64,000 nucleotides of DNA from Chrysemys picta bellii (taxonomy: Eukaryota > Chordata > Testudines > Emydidae), in the NCBI RefSeq assembly GCF_011386835.1, contig NC_088804.1:38241549-38305548 (forward strand). The letters run 5' to 3'. A model generated the notes under the pieces. It was not told where the DNA came from. It did no database searches and saw only the letters and a program-made list of their open reading frames with translations. The position numbers and the translations under genes were made by a program. Each line of letters begins with the position of its first letter. Position 1 is the first letter of the stretch. Positions 1 through 9,754 of the stretch are shown piece after piece.

Positions 1-1005
1 AGAGCCCAGTCTAATCCAAAACCCAGGGAAGTCACTAGGGATGGGATTTCTTACAGGTGCCAAAAGTGACTCAAACCCATAATCCCACCCCGGGAGTTTT
101 TCCATAGACACCAAAGGGCTTTGGGTCAGTCCCTGTGTAATTATTGAAGTTTCATTGCATCCACAAGTTTAGTGTGCAAGCTTCCTCTATATTACAGGGC
201 CGTGAATTTGTCAGAATTCACTAACTCAGGGTGACTGTTTTGGATTTACATACTTATAATTTGAATACATAATAAATACAATGAGCCAGAGCGGCAGCTG
301 GCGTAAATTTTTTTTTTTTTTTTTTAGAAATCATATAAATAAATGACAGCAAAGTATTATCATCATTAAGAGCAATTCTGTTCTCATTTACATCTGGGCA
401 ACTACACTAAATTCAAAGGAGGCTGCAAGGGAGTAAACAAGGCCAGAATGTATCCCATTACATTTATGGCAAAACCAATTCAATTTTGAGCTTAAACAAC
501 AAACTGCCAGACCAGAGAAGCCAGGAAAAGTAACATTTCTGAATCAACAAGAACGTACAAATTAGAGCAAGATCCACCTTCCATCCAGGGTTAAGCAACA
601 ACTCAGTGCTTCACTAAGTTATTTTCCCAGCTCACATGCATTAGGTACTCCTGGAACGGCTTTGATTTACTCATATCCCAGTTTCACTGTGTGCTAATCT
701 CAGAAATTTGCAGCTAGTTAAACTGCACTTGAGCCACGCACGGCATTAGAATGGCATATAAGCATCGCTGGATTTCAGCCAGTCCCATAGCCTTTTGCTT
801 TCAGGGGCTTTATTATTCTACTGCGCAAACATTTTCTGGACTGAAGCTTGACATTGTGCAGGGGTTCATTTTCAAAACAGCTTTCAGAGATTAAGATGGG
901 TGATTATTCCCATTAAATTCAAGGGAAGTTTGGTAGCCAAAAGACAAAGTAATGTTCTGAAATCTTACCTTATGAGGTCTCCAACCAGCAGCATAATGTT
1001 ACTTC
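1..1005. other. No gene seen; poly-T run
   Basis: AT-rich sequence with no supported gene. A run of about 18 T lies at 308-325. Nothing else is recognised. Confidence 0.5.
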
Positions 1006-1008
1006 TTA

Positions 1009-1303
1009 GCCCTGGTCTACACTGGGGGGGAGGGGAGGGATCGATCTAAGTTACGCAACTTCAGCTACGTTTTCACATAGCTGAAGTCGATGTACTTAGA
1101 TTGACTTACTGTCTTCACGGCGGTGAGTCGACTGTTGCCACTCCCCCGTCCACTCTGCCTGTGCCTCTCATGGTGCTAGAGTTACAGGAGTTGACAGGAG
1201 AGCACTTGGGGGTCGATTTATCGCGTCCAGACTAGACGCGATAAATCAATCCCTGCTGGATCGATTGCTGCCTGGTGATCTGGCGGGTAGTGTAGACATA
1301 CCC
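1009..1303 (+). mobile_element. Harbinger-type MITE, copy 1
   Basis: A 295-bp non-coding element flanked by TTA (1006-1008 and 1304-1306). Its left end GCCCTGGTCTACACTGG and the reverse complement of its right end GGGTATGTCTACACTACC match the two ends of the Harbinger at 8771-13636. It contains a perfect 13-bp stem (1215-1227 with 1235-1247, 7-nt loop) and a second stem, ACTTCAGCTA with TAGCTGAAGT (1058-1067 and 1078-1087). A related copy is at 2219-2523. Confidence 0.88.
1215..1247 (+). repeat. Perfect 13-bp hairpin inside MITE
   Basis: GATTTATCGCGTC is followed after seven bases by GACGCGATAAATC, its exact reverse complement. The second MITE copy keeps the same hairpin at about 2435-2467 with small changes. 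Confidence 0.9.
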
Positions 1304-1420
1304 TTAGTTGTATTGCAACAGCCCCTAGAGGTGCCAACCAAAAACCAGGGCTCCATTCAACTAGGTGGTGTACTATTATCTGGTAAGAGACTGTCCCTGA
1401 CTCAAAGAATTTATAATCTA

Positions 1421-1499
1421 AGGCTCAGGTCCTCAAAGGTATTTAGGCACCTAACACCCATGGAAATAAAAAATAAAATACCTCTGAGGATCTAGGCCT
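1421..1499. repeat. Short fold-back repeat (CTCAAAGGTATTTAGG type)
   Basis: The left half GTCCTCAAAGGTATTTAGG pairs imperfectly with the right half ending CCTCTGAGGATCTAGGCCT. Related halves occur at 4386-4461 and 20430-20472, so this is a dispersed palindromic family. Confidence 0.6.
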
Positions 1500-1599
1500 A
1501 AATTCCTGACTGCAAAGACTTCCACACATGCGTAACTTAATGGGACTGCTCAAGTTAAGCCTACTGAAGTCTTTTCATGACCCAAGCTTATACAGACAA

Positions 1600-1760
1600 G
1601 GCCAGCAAAGCTGGGAGAAAGCCAGCACTCTCATCCCTAATTTACCAATGGAAATGGAGACCCAGTGAATTCCCAAAGGTGTCACAGAGTCTGGCAGAGC
1701 CGGGAACTGAATGAATGCGGCTCACTAGAGCTGCAGCCCAGCGACTTAACCTTCCTCTCC
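1600..1760. repeat. MIR/CORE-SINE-like relic
   Basis: Degenerate match to the conserved SINE core seen better at 14370-14575 (AAAGGTGTCACAGAGTCTGGCAGAGC, in two blocks, versus AAGGTCACACAGGAAGTCTG). Confidence 0.5.
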
Positions 1761-2218
1761 ATTATTACATTTTACATTTACGTTTTGTCCTTTCAAAATT
1801 ATGCACAAGCAGAAGAGCATAGAAAACAAAGTTCCCCCTGAAAAAGAGGGGTTTTATATTACATTTTTTAAAAACCCATATCACGTAATGTGACCCCCAT
1901 CATGTTCATGCAGCCACAGTGCTCTATAGCTGTTCGGCAATCAAAATGTAACTAATACTTAAGATGCTGAGCAGAGCAACACAGGGGAAAGTTAAGGGGG
2001 TGAGTATATCTTTGGGCCAAACTCTGCCTGACTTGTACCCAGGCAACACCAAATTAGGGCAAAATCTGGCCTCATGGCACTGTCCCGTTTTCATAGTTTG
2101 CAAGTGCCTTAATTTTTCGTCTCTGAACTTCAGCAGGTTTTGCCATAGTAGCTAAACATCCTTTAGCATTCTATTTCTTTGTGGAGCTAATTTTTTAAAC
2201 TTCATTACTTGACACTAA

Positions 2219-2523
2219 GCCCTGGTCTACCCTGGGGGGGGGGGTGGAAAGGGAACGATCTAAGTTACGCAACTTCAGCTACGTGAATAATGTAGCTGAA
2301 GTCAACGTACTTAGATCGACTTACCGTGGTGTCTTCACTGCGGTGAGTTGACTGCTGCTGATCCGCCATTGACTCTGCCTGCCCCTCTCATGGCGCTGGA
2401 GTACAGGAGTTGACGGGAGAGGGCTCGGGGGGTCAATTTATCGCGTCTAGACTAGACGCGGTAAATCAATCCCCGCTGGATCGATTGCTGCCCACCAATC
2501 CAGCAGGTAGTGTAGACATACCC
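2219..2523 (+). mobile_element. Harbinger-type MITE, copy 2
   Basis: A 305-bp relative of the MITE at 1009-1303 in the same orientation, flanked by TAA (2216-2218 and 2524-2526). The ends and both internal hairpins are shared. The differing but TWA-conforming target triplets show two independent insertions rather than one tandem duplication. Confidence 0.88.
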
Positions 2524-2864
2524 TAACTGGAAAATTGCCACCTGCTTCCAGAACCAGGGCCTGAAAAATCTGAGACAGGTAGCAACCAGCAGTTTTTCTG
2601 AGTGCACCTTGCTAACAGCTTGGTAATCCCCAGCTGTGCTACTCTTTGTCTTCATAGCAAAAACCAAACAAACCTGATAATACATTTGTTTGGATTGTGA
2701 ATTAATGCTACCCTAAAAAAAAGTACTCTGGTGGCCCTTTATAACTTGCCAGTTGCTTTAGATAACTAAGCATTTGCAGTTAGATTACATCGGTATTCAA
2801 AGTATTTTCCATAGTGCAAGAGAATAGAGCTGACACTGAGATAACTATATGGTTTCTTTTGGTG

Positions 2865-4036
2865 TGTGACAGGGTTGGGGGATGACCCCATCCATTGCAG
2901 AGCGAGTGCGCCCCATCACACTCCTAAACTCCAGTCAATATACTCACCCTTCTGAGCAGGGGAGTGCAGCCCAATGGCCAGAGTCAATAAATTGTTCGCC
3001 GTAGGCAGGGCAGTAAGGCCCAGCGGCTATAGTCAGTAAGTTCACCCCAGTGAGACAGGGCAATGCGGCCCAATGGCCAGTGTCAATAGATTCGGGGTAG
3101 TATGGCCTAGTAGCTACTATCAGTATAATGGCCCCAAGAAGACAGGGCAGTAAGGCTTAGTGGCCAGAGTCATGGGTTCACCCTTCTCAGCAGGGCAATG
3201 ATGCCTAGAGTCAATGTACTCACCCCTAAGAGCCGGGCAGTGCGGCCCAAAGGCCAAAGTCTATAGGTTCGCCCCTCTTAGCGGGGCAGTAAGGTCTAGT
3301 GGCCAAAATCAGCAAATCCACCCCAGTTTGCAGGGCAGTGGGGCCCACTGGCCAAAGTCAATAGATTTGCCCCAATTAGCAGGACTGTAAGGCCTAGCCG
3401 CCAAAGTCCATATATTTGCCCTTCTCAGCAGGGTGATGAGGCGTAATGGCTAGAGTCCATGTATTCACCCCTAATAGCTGGGCAGTTCAGCCCAATAGCC
3501 AAAGTCAGTTGGGAAGGGAGCCGCCACGCACAAGGAGGGAGGTGGCGGTGCTGGTAGGAGAGTCCAGGCCCTCCCTCTCCACTGGACCCCAGCCCAGGGT
3601 CCTGGTGGCAGCAGGGGCGCATGCCACTGAGTCAGCAGGTAGGTTCCGACTGAAACACGCTGACTCAAAACACTGGCTCACTTCCTAGGCCGGTACCTAA
3701 TTCCCCTGGGCTGCTTCCTACCGTAGTTCCCAGTGCTCCGGTCCACACTCTCTCCCGCAACTCCTCACGCAGTGAGGTCTCAGCAGGGGCCTTAGCATCT
3801 GCTTGGGTTACAGTGTCTCTGGCCTCCCCGGCTTGGGGCTTCAACTGATCCCCGTCCGGAGCCAACGGAGTACATCCTTCCTCCCCAGTGGTCAGCCCCA
3901 ACTGAGCTGAGCTGCTCCCTCTTATACCAGTGCACCTGGAGCATGCCCAGTAGGGCAAAGGGGGCGTGGTTTCTTCAACCCACAATGTAGGGTTAACCCT
4001 TCCCAGTCCAGTGTGGGGTGAGTGCGCCCCATCACA
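2865..4036 (-). mobile_element. Solo-LTR-like element containing a minisatellite
   Basis: The 1,172-bp segment begins TGTGAC and ends ATCACA, the TG...CA termini of an LTR, and is flanked by TGGTG (2860-2864) and AGGTG (4037-4041), a 5-bp target duplication with one difference. Read on the minus strand, a TATA-like GGTATAAGAGG lies near 3920-3930, which sets the orientation; no clear AATAAA follows. Its downstream half is an approximately 49-bp tandem array (2940-3512). GAGTGCGCCCCATCACA occurs near both ends in the same orientation. No internal viral genes are present. The LTR class is not assigned. Confidence 0.6.
2940..3512. repeat. Degenerate ~49-bp minisatellite, about 11-12 units
   Basis: Units share GGGCAGTAAGGCCCAGTGGC, then CAAAGTCAATAGATTCACCCC, with variants every 48-53 bp. 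Unit-to-unit divergence is high, so the array is old. There are no unique spacers between units, which excludes a CRISPR-like layout. Confidence 0.85.
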
Positions 4037-4059
4037 AGGTGCTTATGCAACTCCTCTCA

Positions 4060-4180
4060 CCACAGCATCTGAACACCTCACAATTTTTAATTTATTTTCA
4101 CAATACCCCCGTTAGATAGCACCACTTCCTCCACCCCCTTTAAAAAGCCCAAACAGGCACAGAGTCTACGCAGCCAGAAT
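4060..4180. repeat. MIR/CORE-SINE-like relic
   Basis: ACACCTCACAATTTTTAATT followed by CACAATACCCCCGT matches the family seen at 14370-14420 (CACCTCTCAAGCTTTTAATG, CACAATACCCCTGTGAGA). Confidence 0.55.
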
Positions 4181-4189
4181 TAACAAACT

Positions 4190-4382
4190 TGCCGGGGTCC
4201 TACCACCATGCTAAAAATAGCTGTGCAGACATCACAGCTTGGGGGCTGAAGCCTAAGAAGATGGTGGGCCACAGACCCCAAGCTCCAGCCTGAGCTGCAA
4301 CTTCAAAGCACAGTCTACGCAGCCACTAGCCCGAGTCCATCAACCCGGACTGGGAGGCTCACTGCCACATGTTGTACAGACA
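4190..4382. mobile_element. Possible truncated Harbinger-type MITE
   Basis: The block contains GTGCAGACATCACAGC and, at its right end, TGTACAGACATGG, decayed forms of the GTGTAGACAT terminus used by Harbinger MITEs in this window. Target duplications are not visible. Confidence 0.35.
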
Positions 4383-4570
4383 TGGTAAGGCCCAGATCCT
4401 CAAAGGTAAATAGGCTCTGAACTCCCATTGAAATCAATGGAAGAAAATATCTTTGAAGGCCTGGGGAGTAAGTAAGTGACTTGCCCATCATTACACAGGG
4501 AGTCTGTGACAGAGCAGGGCATTAAACGTAGGTGTCCTACATCCCAGGCCAGTGTGTAACCCACACACCG
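4383..4570. repeat. Fold-back half plus MIR/CORE-SINE relic
   Basis: CCTCAAAGGTAAATAGG with TCCCATTGAAATCAATGGAA forms a palindromic repeat (4386-4461), followed by GTGACTTGCCCATCATTACA, a SINE core like that at 14480. Confidence 0.55.
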
Positions 4571-4624
4571 TCTGGGTGTGGTGTTCTGTCCCATCTAGTG
4601 GCTCCGAGACCACTTAAAGAGAGA

Positions 4625-4765
4625 GCAATTAATGAGTTTGCTCTACAGCCTTAGCTAACAGCCAGTTGGCTTTTAACTCATGCAGTAGAGGCTCATGCAC
4701 TAAGCTGCAGAGGTCGCCCGTTCAATCCCGCCCGCCGCCGACCGGGGTCTGTTACAAGTGCACTA
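4625..4765 (+). mobile_element. tRNA-headed SINE relic
   Basis: The block holds a box-A-like TTAGCTAACAGCCAG and a box-B-like GTTCAATCC (4720-4730) at tRNA-like spacing. A full cloverleaf is not obvious, so this is a SINE head and not a tRNA gene. Confidence 0.5.
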
Positions 4766-5679
4766 AGCACTAAACTGTCCATTCTCCCTAAATTGGCAGC
4801 TTAAGTAAAAATGGCAAGTCACTACCGTGTCAAACATGCATCAAATGTAATGGCTCCTAGCGGGCATAGTTCTAGGTGCTCCATACCGCTCCCTCCCCTT
4901 TTTTACTGTGCATGTTAATAAAATGGGAATAGGCAGAGTGAAAAAAGAACAACTAGTTTTCTATTTCCCTTCCAGGACCTGGCAACATGTAGCTTAATCG
5001 CTGTTCCCATTTTGTTCCTTACACTTTTCTCAATTAATTCACATGTGCCTTATAAACATACTTTAGCTACAGGTGACTTCATCAGATACCATAGTATGCC
5101 TCTGTTGCCTGACTTGATTGTTCTTTATCAAAATGAGAGAAGTCAGAGACTGTACTCAGGGTAGGTGGGAACAGTGTTAGAAGAAAAATGGGAAATGAAA
5201 GATTTTGGCGAGATGCAGAAGGCATTTTTTGATTGGGAAAATTGGCAAACCAACCATTTTTTAATTGTGACCTTAGTCGAGACTGATTGAGGACTAGGTA
5301 CACAAATAAAAATGCATTCAATCTGGATCCTCACGTAGGAAAGGATATTTGTGGTAACCGAGAAATTTGCCACCCACTGCTGTTGCTTTGGTGTAATATT
5401 TCCACAGTTGCCCTTTATCCAAAATTGGGCACTGAAAGAAAGGATAAAAAAAAAAAAAAAAAAAAAAAGATTCCACGCAGTGAAGTGGGATTCCCAAATG
5501 ATGCATCATTTCTTAGCAGCAGAACAAAAAAAATATCTCCAATGGAGTGTCCTGCTTTTCTGCTTTATCTGGCACTTCATATTGCCCAACGCTTTTTTGT
5601 AGTATTCTTCATCATTTCCAAATAATACTGACTTGATGCTTTTCGAGCCTAATCTTGTCCTCTTTATTCACATAAGTAT
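4766..5679. other. No gene seen; poly-A run
   Basis: Open frames here are short and overlap on both strands. A run of about 23 A lies at 5446-5468. Nothing else is recognised. Confidence 0.5.
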
Positions 5680-5959
5680 GGGTAAGTCTACTCTGCAAAG
5701 TAAAAGTGTAATTGTAGCACATGCTAGCTTTAATCTAGTGAGCAAGGTAACAAGAGCAATGAAGACATGGCAGCACAGGGTTAACAGCCCAAGTAGGTAC
5801 TCAGGGTCTCTGGCATGCTTGTATTGGGTGGCTACTATGAGCAGAAGCCAGGCTTCCAAACCTTTACTACCATTGTTACCTGTGCTAGCTAAATTAAAGC
5901 TACCATGGGTATGCCTATATGCTACCATTAGATCTTCTCTTTGCAGTGTAGACATGCCC
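5680..5959 (+). mobile_element. Harbinger-like MITE (GTCTACWCTGCAAAG ends)
   Basis: The left end GGGTAAGTCTACTCTGCAAAG and the reverse complement of the right end GGGCATGTCTACACTGCAAAG are nearly identical. The interior has no coding frame. Target triplets have decayed, so superfamily placement rests on the ends. Confidence 0.65.
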
Positions 5960-6558
5960 TGGTGGAAGGGCTGGGTCCTAAATTAATACCCCTAAAAGAC
6001 TTTAAAAAAAGTAAAGATTGGTGTTAGTGATACAGGAACCCTTAGAAAGTTCAGTGTTCAGGTTGTTGTCAAACATTTAAAAGTTTGGATGCTTACTTCT
6101 CTGAACTATCCAAGCCCTCTGTATCTACACAACCGAGCCGGGAGTCATTTGAGTTACTTGTGAGATTGCCAGTAGTCTGGTTCCATTTCCAAGTGGAAGT
6201 GAAAATACAAAGATTCAGCTTGGAGTGCAGTTCTTTACAAAAAAATTGCCATAGATTTGGAGCAAGTGTGTGGGGAGGGTTATTTCTACGGAACCCAGGT
6301 GTTCCTCCTGAACGGCAGAAACATTTTAAAATCGTGGACTGACCTGTAAGAACATTGTGCAAGCTCCTGGTGTTGCTCCTTAGAACCAGCTCTTTTATCT
6401 TTTTGGGTGCACTGACTTTTTGACCTAATCAAATTTAAATCTTAATAGTCAGACCCCCAAATATCAGATGGTGTGTCCCCCAATATACTTGGGGCGGTCG
6501 TCAAGAGGGGGCCCAGTGGCCTTTATCTGCTTAATCCTTCCTTAATCCTCAAATATTT
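5960..6558. other. No feature recognised
   Basis: Unique AT-rich DNA without a supported frame or repeat. Confidence 0.45.
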
Positions 6559-6566
6559 GGGTAGTG

Positions 6567-6876
6567 CAACGGTTCCCAAACTTTTCAGGGTCATGCCCCC
6601 GCAACCCATCCATGCCCCTGGGAGCTGTGGCCGGGAGTGGGGACACAGCTCCTGAGGGGAGGGGGGATGCACACAGGAGTAAAGGGGACACAGCTGGGGG
6701 CAGGTCTGGGCCGGGGGTGGAGCCGTGGCTGGGGGCCAAGCTTAGGTGTGGGCCTGGGTCTGGGAGCTGAACCATGGCCAGGCCGCAGACTGGGCCTGAG
6801 GCTGGAGCCGGGGCCAGGGCCACAGCAAGAGGTGGGGCAGGAGCTGAGGGGTGGAGCGGGGCTTGGGAAATCACTG
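6567..6876 (+). mobile_element. hAT-type MITE with G-rich interior
   Basis: The left end CAACGGTTCCCAAACTTTTC and the right end GCTTGGGAAATCACTG form the hAT-like inverted pair CAGTGGTTCCCAAAC. The flanks are GGGTAGTG (6559-6566) and GTGTAGTG (6877-6884), an 8-bp duplication with one mismatch. The interior is a G-rich run built on GGGGCTGGAGC-like units; overlapping frames there are compositional artefacts. Confidence 0.75.
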
Positions 6877-6884
6877 GTGTAGTG

Positions 6885-8767
6885 GCTGACTGAGCTCCTC
6901 CTCAGATGTCCAGGGGCTGACTTTGGGGCCAGAAAAGAAGGCCAGTTCTACCAATCCTCGTGGTATATTTAGGAGGCAGACATGCTGCCTATCTGCATTC
7001 CAATGCGAAAGCGGCAGAAATGTTCCTGGTCCCACCACTGCTCTAATGACCCATTAATGTGATGAGGTTCTACTCTGCCTATGTAAAAATGGCCACTTCT
7101 TCCTCCATAGAGCTATTCCCCCTGTGTATTAGAAGGTTCAGTAAGATGTTTGGAGTCAAAAAATGAAACAGCAGTGGTCAGAAACCAGTTATCTTTGCTA
7201 TACAAGGACCATTAACAAAATCCTGAGCTCACCCAAACTTCAATAAGGAACGGTCTGTGAATTACAATGTATATTTCTTTCAGACCATGCCAGTGCAGAT
7301 TCCTCATGCTCAGCTGCGCATGAACATTTCGAAAATACTTTCTTTGCCCCCCACCAGAAGGATGATGCTAAATCCGTAAGAAGTGCGAGCCCTGTCTTAT
7401 GAACATTGAATACTTGCCCACAAATGCAGAAGTCCTTACAGTGTTTGACTGTAGTCAAATTATTTCTTAACGGGAACCGGAAGACTTGCAAGGGAGCGTT
7501 AGCATATGTTACAAGCAGAATCTCCTTACAGAGGGGTGCATGAAGTTTCTGACCGCAGTATCTGTGTGTTCTTGAAGATGACGTATCATGTTACTAATTC
7601 CCCTAATTACATGTCTGGGCTAAAAACAGACTCAGTTTTCCTAAGCAGTTTCATTCTTAATAACATTACTTAAAACACTGTGGTAAACTCAAGTAAATTT
7701 TAACTGATGCACTTACGTTATAAATCAGGATATATGTGTAGATACTGTTTACCTTAAATTTGTTTATCTGGCTTCGTTGCTCATTTTGTCCAAACACAGA
7801 GAGGAGCAGCAGTGTCAGATTTAGGAACTGGAAAGGGCTCGAGAAGTTTTTCTACACATTCCTACTGGGGGGGATGCATGTGGACAGAGCATTGTGTTAG
7901 TACAAAGCTCAAAGAAGAATCAAACAAGACACTTCCTCTCCTATTGGGCTAAGGTGGCAATACAATGGAAACCTCATCAGGCTGTCCATTCTCTTCATCA
8001 GACCAGCTTATTTCAAAACAAGGTGAGTAAACTAACCCAATGGAGTGCATGTATCATGAGAAATAGCCGGAACCAACCTCCAGATTCTCACCCTCTGAAT
8101 AGAAGGACGTTCACATTCAGGCCTCAACTCTGAGGTTGGATCCATCTACATACAACAGTTTTAAATGTTACACAAGTTCGGGAAGTACTTTGTAATAAGG
8201 GTACCTCGCTATACATCACTGCAAGCATGACATTTGGAAAAAAATCCTTGGTCAAAGTGTCATGGATTGGAGACATACAGTCAGGGCGTTGGAACAGAGG
8301 TGCCTCAGCGACTAAAAGAAGTCGAGGCACAGCGATCCAGAATACTTGGGTGCACAGCCTGGAATATTTCCTGTGAGGGGTTACAGTCCTCATTTGATGT
8401 GACAATACATGTAGAGGCCTCATCTCAGAGGGATCCTTACAGAGATTTCCTCCTCCACAACCCACTCCTATCGGTCTGACCATGAGAGGGGATAATCTTG
8501 GCCCAAGTCATTATTCAGGCATTCTCTCAATTAGGATTCAACCTGGCAGATAAAGTCTGAACGTAACACACCAGGAGTCTTTGGTGATGGGAACGAAACA
8601 TTCCAGCAGGTGGATCTGTCAGCTGATATTTTCAAACAGACTAATTCCAAATCAGTTATTTAGGCTCTGATCACACATAGTGCAATTTCCCCAGGCACCA
8701 GCATCACAAAACTCATGGGAAAGTGACATTTCAGTAGTAGCCTAACAGTAGAGTACATACAACAGAG
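6885..8767. other. Unique sequence, no gene recognised
   Basis: No splice-flanked frame, domain or repeat signature was found. The open frames on both strands are short and lack coding features. Confidence 0.5.
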
Positions 8768-8770
8768 TTA
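8768..8770. repeat. Left TTA target-site duplication of Harbinger
   Basis: TTA immediately precedes the GGGTATG terminus and is repeated exactly at 13637-13639 after the other terminus. Confidence 0.9.
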
Positions 8771-8806
8771 GGGTATGTCTACACTACGAAATTAGGTTGA
8801 ATTTAT
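8771..8806 (+). repeat. Left terminal inverted repeat of Harbinger
   Basis: The sequence pairs with 13601-13636 in reverse complement, with mismatches mainly in the first seven bases and a few internally. It is followed by subterminal short repeats of the type CGGTTTTATA, typical transposase or MYB-partner contact regions in this superfamily (inference). Confidence 0.8.
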
Positions 8807-9041
8807 AGAAGCCGGTTTTATAGAAATCGGTTTTATACAGTCGATTCTGTGTCCCCCCCACATAAAGTGCATTAAGTCGGCGGACCACGTCCACAGTACC
8901 GAGGCTAGCATCGACTTCCAGAGTGTTGCACTGTGGGTAGCTATCCCACAGTTCCCGCAGTCTCCGCCGCCCATTGGAATTCTGGGTTGAGATTCCAATG
9001 CCTGATGATGCAAAAACAGTGTCGCGGGGGGTTCTGGGTAC

Positions 9042-9239
9042 ATGTCGTCAGGCCCCTCCCCCTCCATCAGAGCAACGGCAGACAATCGATTCGCGCCTTT
9101 TTACCTGGGTTACCTGTGCAGACAACATACCACGGCAAGCATGGAGCCTGCTCAGCTCAGCTCAGCTCAGCTCACCATCACCATATGTCATCTGGGTGCC
9201 GGCAGACATGGTACTGCATTGCTACACAGCAGCAGCTAA
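9042..9239 (+). pseudogene. Duplicated transposase leader and start (MEPAQ) upstream
   Basis: An ATG at 9141 reads ATGGAGCCTGCTCAG, nearly the same as the true transposase start at 9755 (ATGGAGCCCGCTCAG). The similarity extends upstream through CCTCCATCAGA, AGACAAT and TTCGCGCC. Downstream it dissolves into four or five GCTCA units (about 9150-9176), and the frame ends within 35 codons of this ATG. It looks like an internal duplication of the promoter-proximal region, making a short decoy frame rather than a separate gene. Confidence 0.6.
9150..9176 (+). repeat. GCTCA pentanucleotide microsatellite
   Basis: About five tandem GCTCA units sit directly after the duplicated MEPAQ start inside the Harbinger leader; slippage from GCTCAGATCACC of the second copy would explain them. 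Confidence 0.8.
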
Positions 9240-9712
9240 TTGCCTTTTGGCAGTAGATGGTGTATTACGACTGGTATCCATCATCGTCGTATTCCTCAGT
9301 GAGTTCGATCAGAGGCACCTGGGCAGACATGTTTTGACTCCTGGAAACTCAGTCTTGCCAGCAGTCCTATTGAACCGTCTTGACGACGATGGCTAGCAGT
9401 CGTAGTACAGCATCTTCTGCCAAGCACACAGAAGATGCCGATGGCTATCAGTCATGCTGCACCGTCTGCTGCCAGCGTAAGATGTAAAAAATAGATGGAC
9501 CAGATTTGTTCTGTATTCATTTGCTTCCCCCTCCCTCTGTGAAATCAACGGCCTGCTAAACCCAGGGTTTTGAGTTCAATCTTTGGGGGGGCCATTCTGT
9601 GTGACAGTTGTTTGTGTTTCTCCCTGATGCACAGCCACCTTTCTTGATTTTAATTCCCTGTACCTGTAAGCCATGTCGTCACTCGCCCCTCCCTCCCTCC
9701 ATCAGACAATAG

Positions 9713-9721
9713 TTTCGCGCC
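9713..9721 (+). promoter_or_regulatory. E2F-like motif upstream of transposase
   Basis: TTTCGCGCC fits the E2F consensus TTTSSCGC and lies 34 bp before the transposase ATG. A related TTCGCGCC is at 9090-9097 in the duplicated leader. No TATA box is evident. Function is inferred from the motif only. Confidence 0.35.
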
Positions 9722-9754
9722 TTTTTTCAGCCCAGACGCCATAGCACTGGTATC

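Noticed and set aside
2940..3512. CRISPR-like array of 49-bp repeats
   Set aside because: The units are contiguous and degenerate with no unique spacers, and the window is vertebrate; it is a minisatellite.
3665..3985. 106-residue minus-strand frame
   Set aside because: It spans the proposed TATA region of the LTR-like element and has no domain.
4625..4765. Possible tRNA gene
   Set aside because: Box-like words fit a SINE head; acceptor and anticodon stems do not form.
8974..9396. 140-residue plus-strand frame upstream of the transposase
   Set aside because: It overlaps the duplicated leader and GCTCA repeats and shows no transposase or MYB motif in its own frame.
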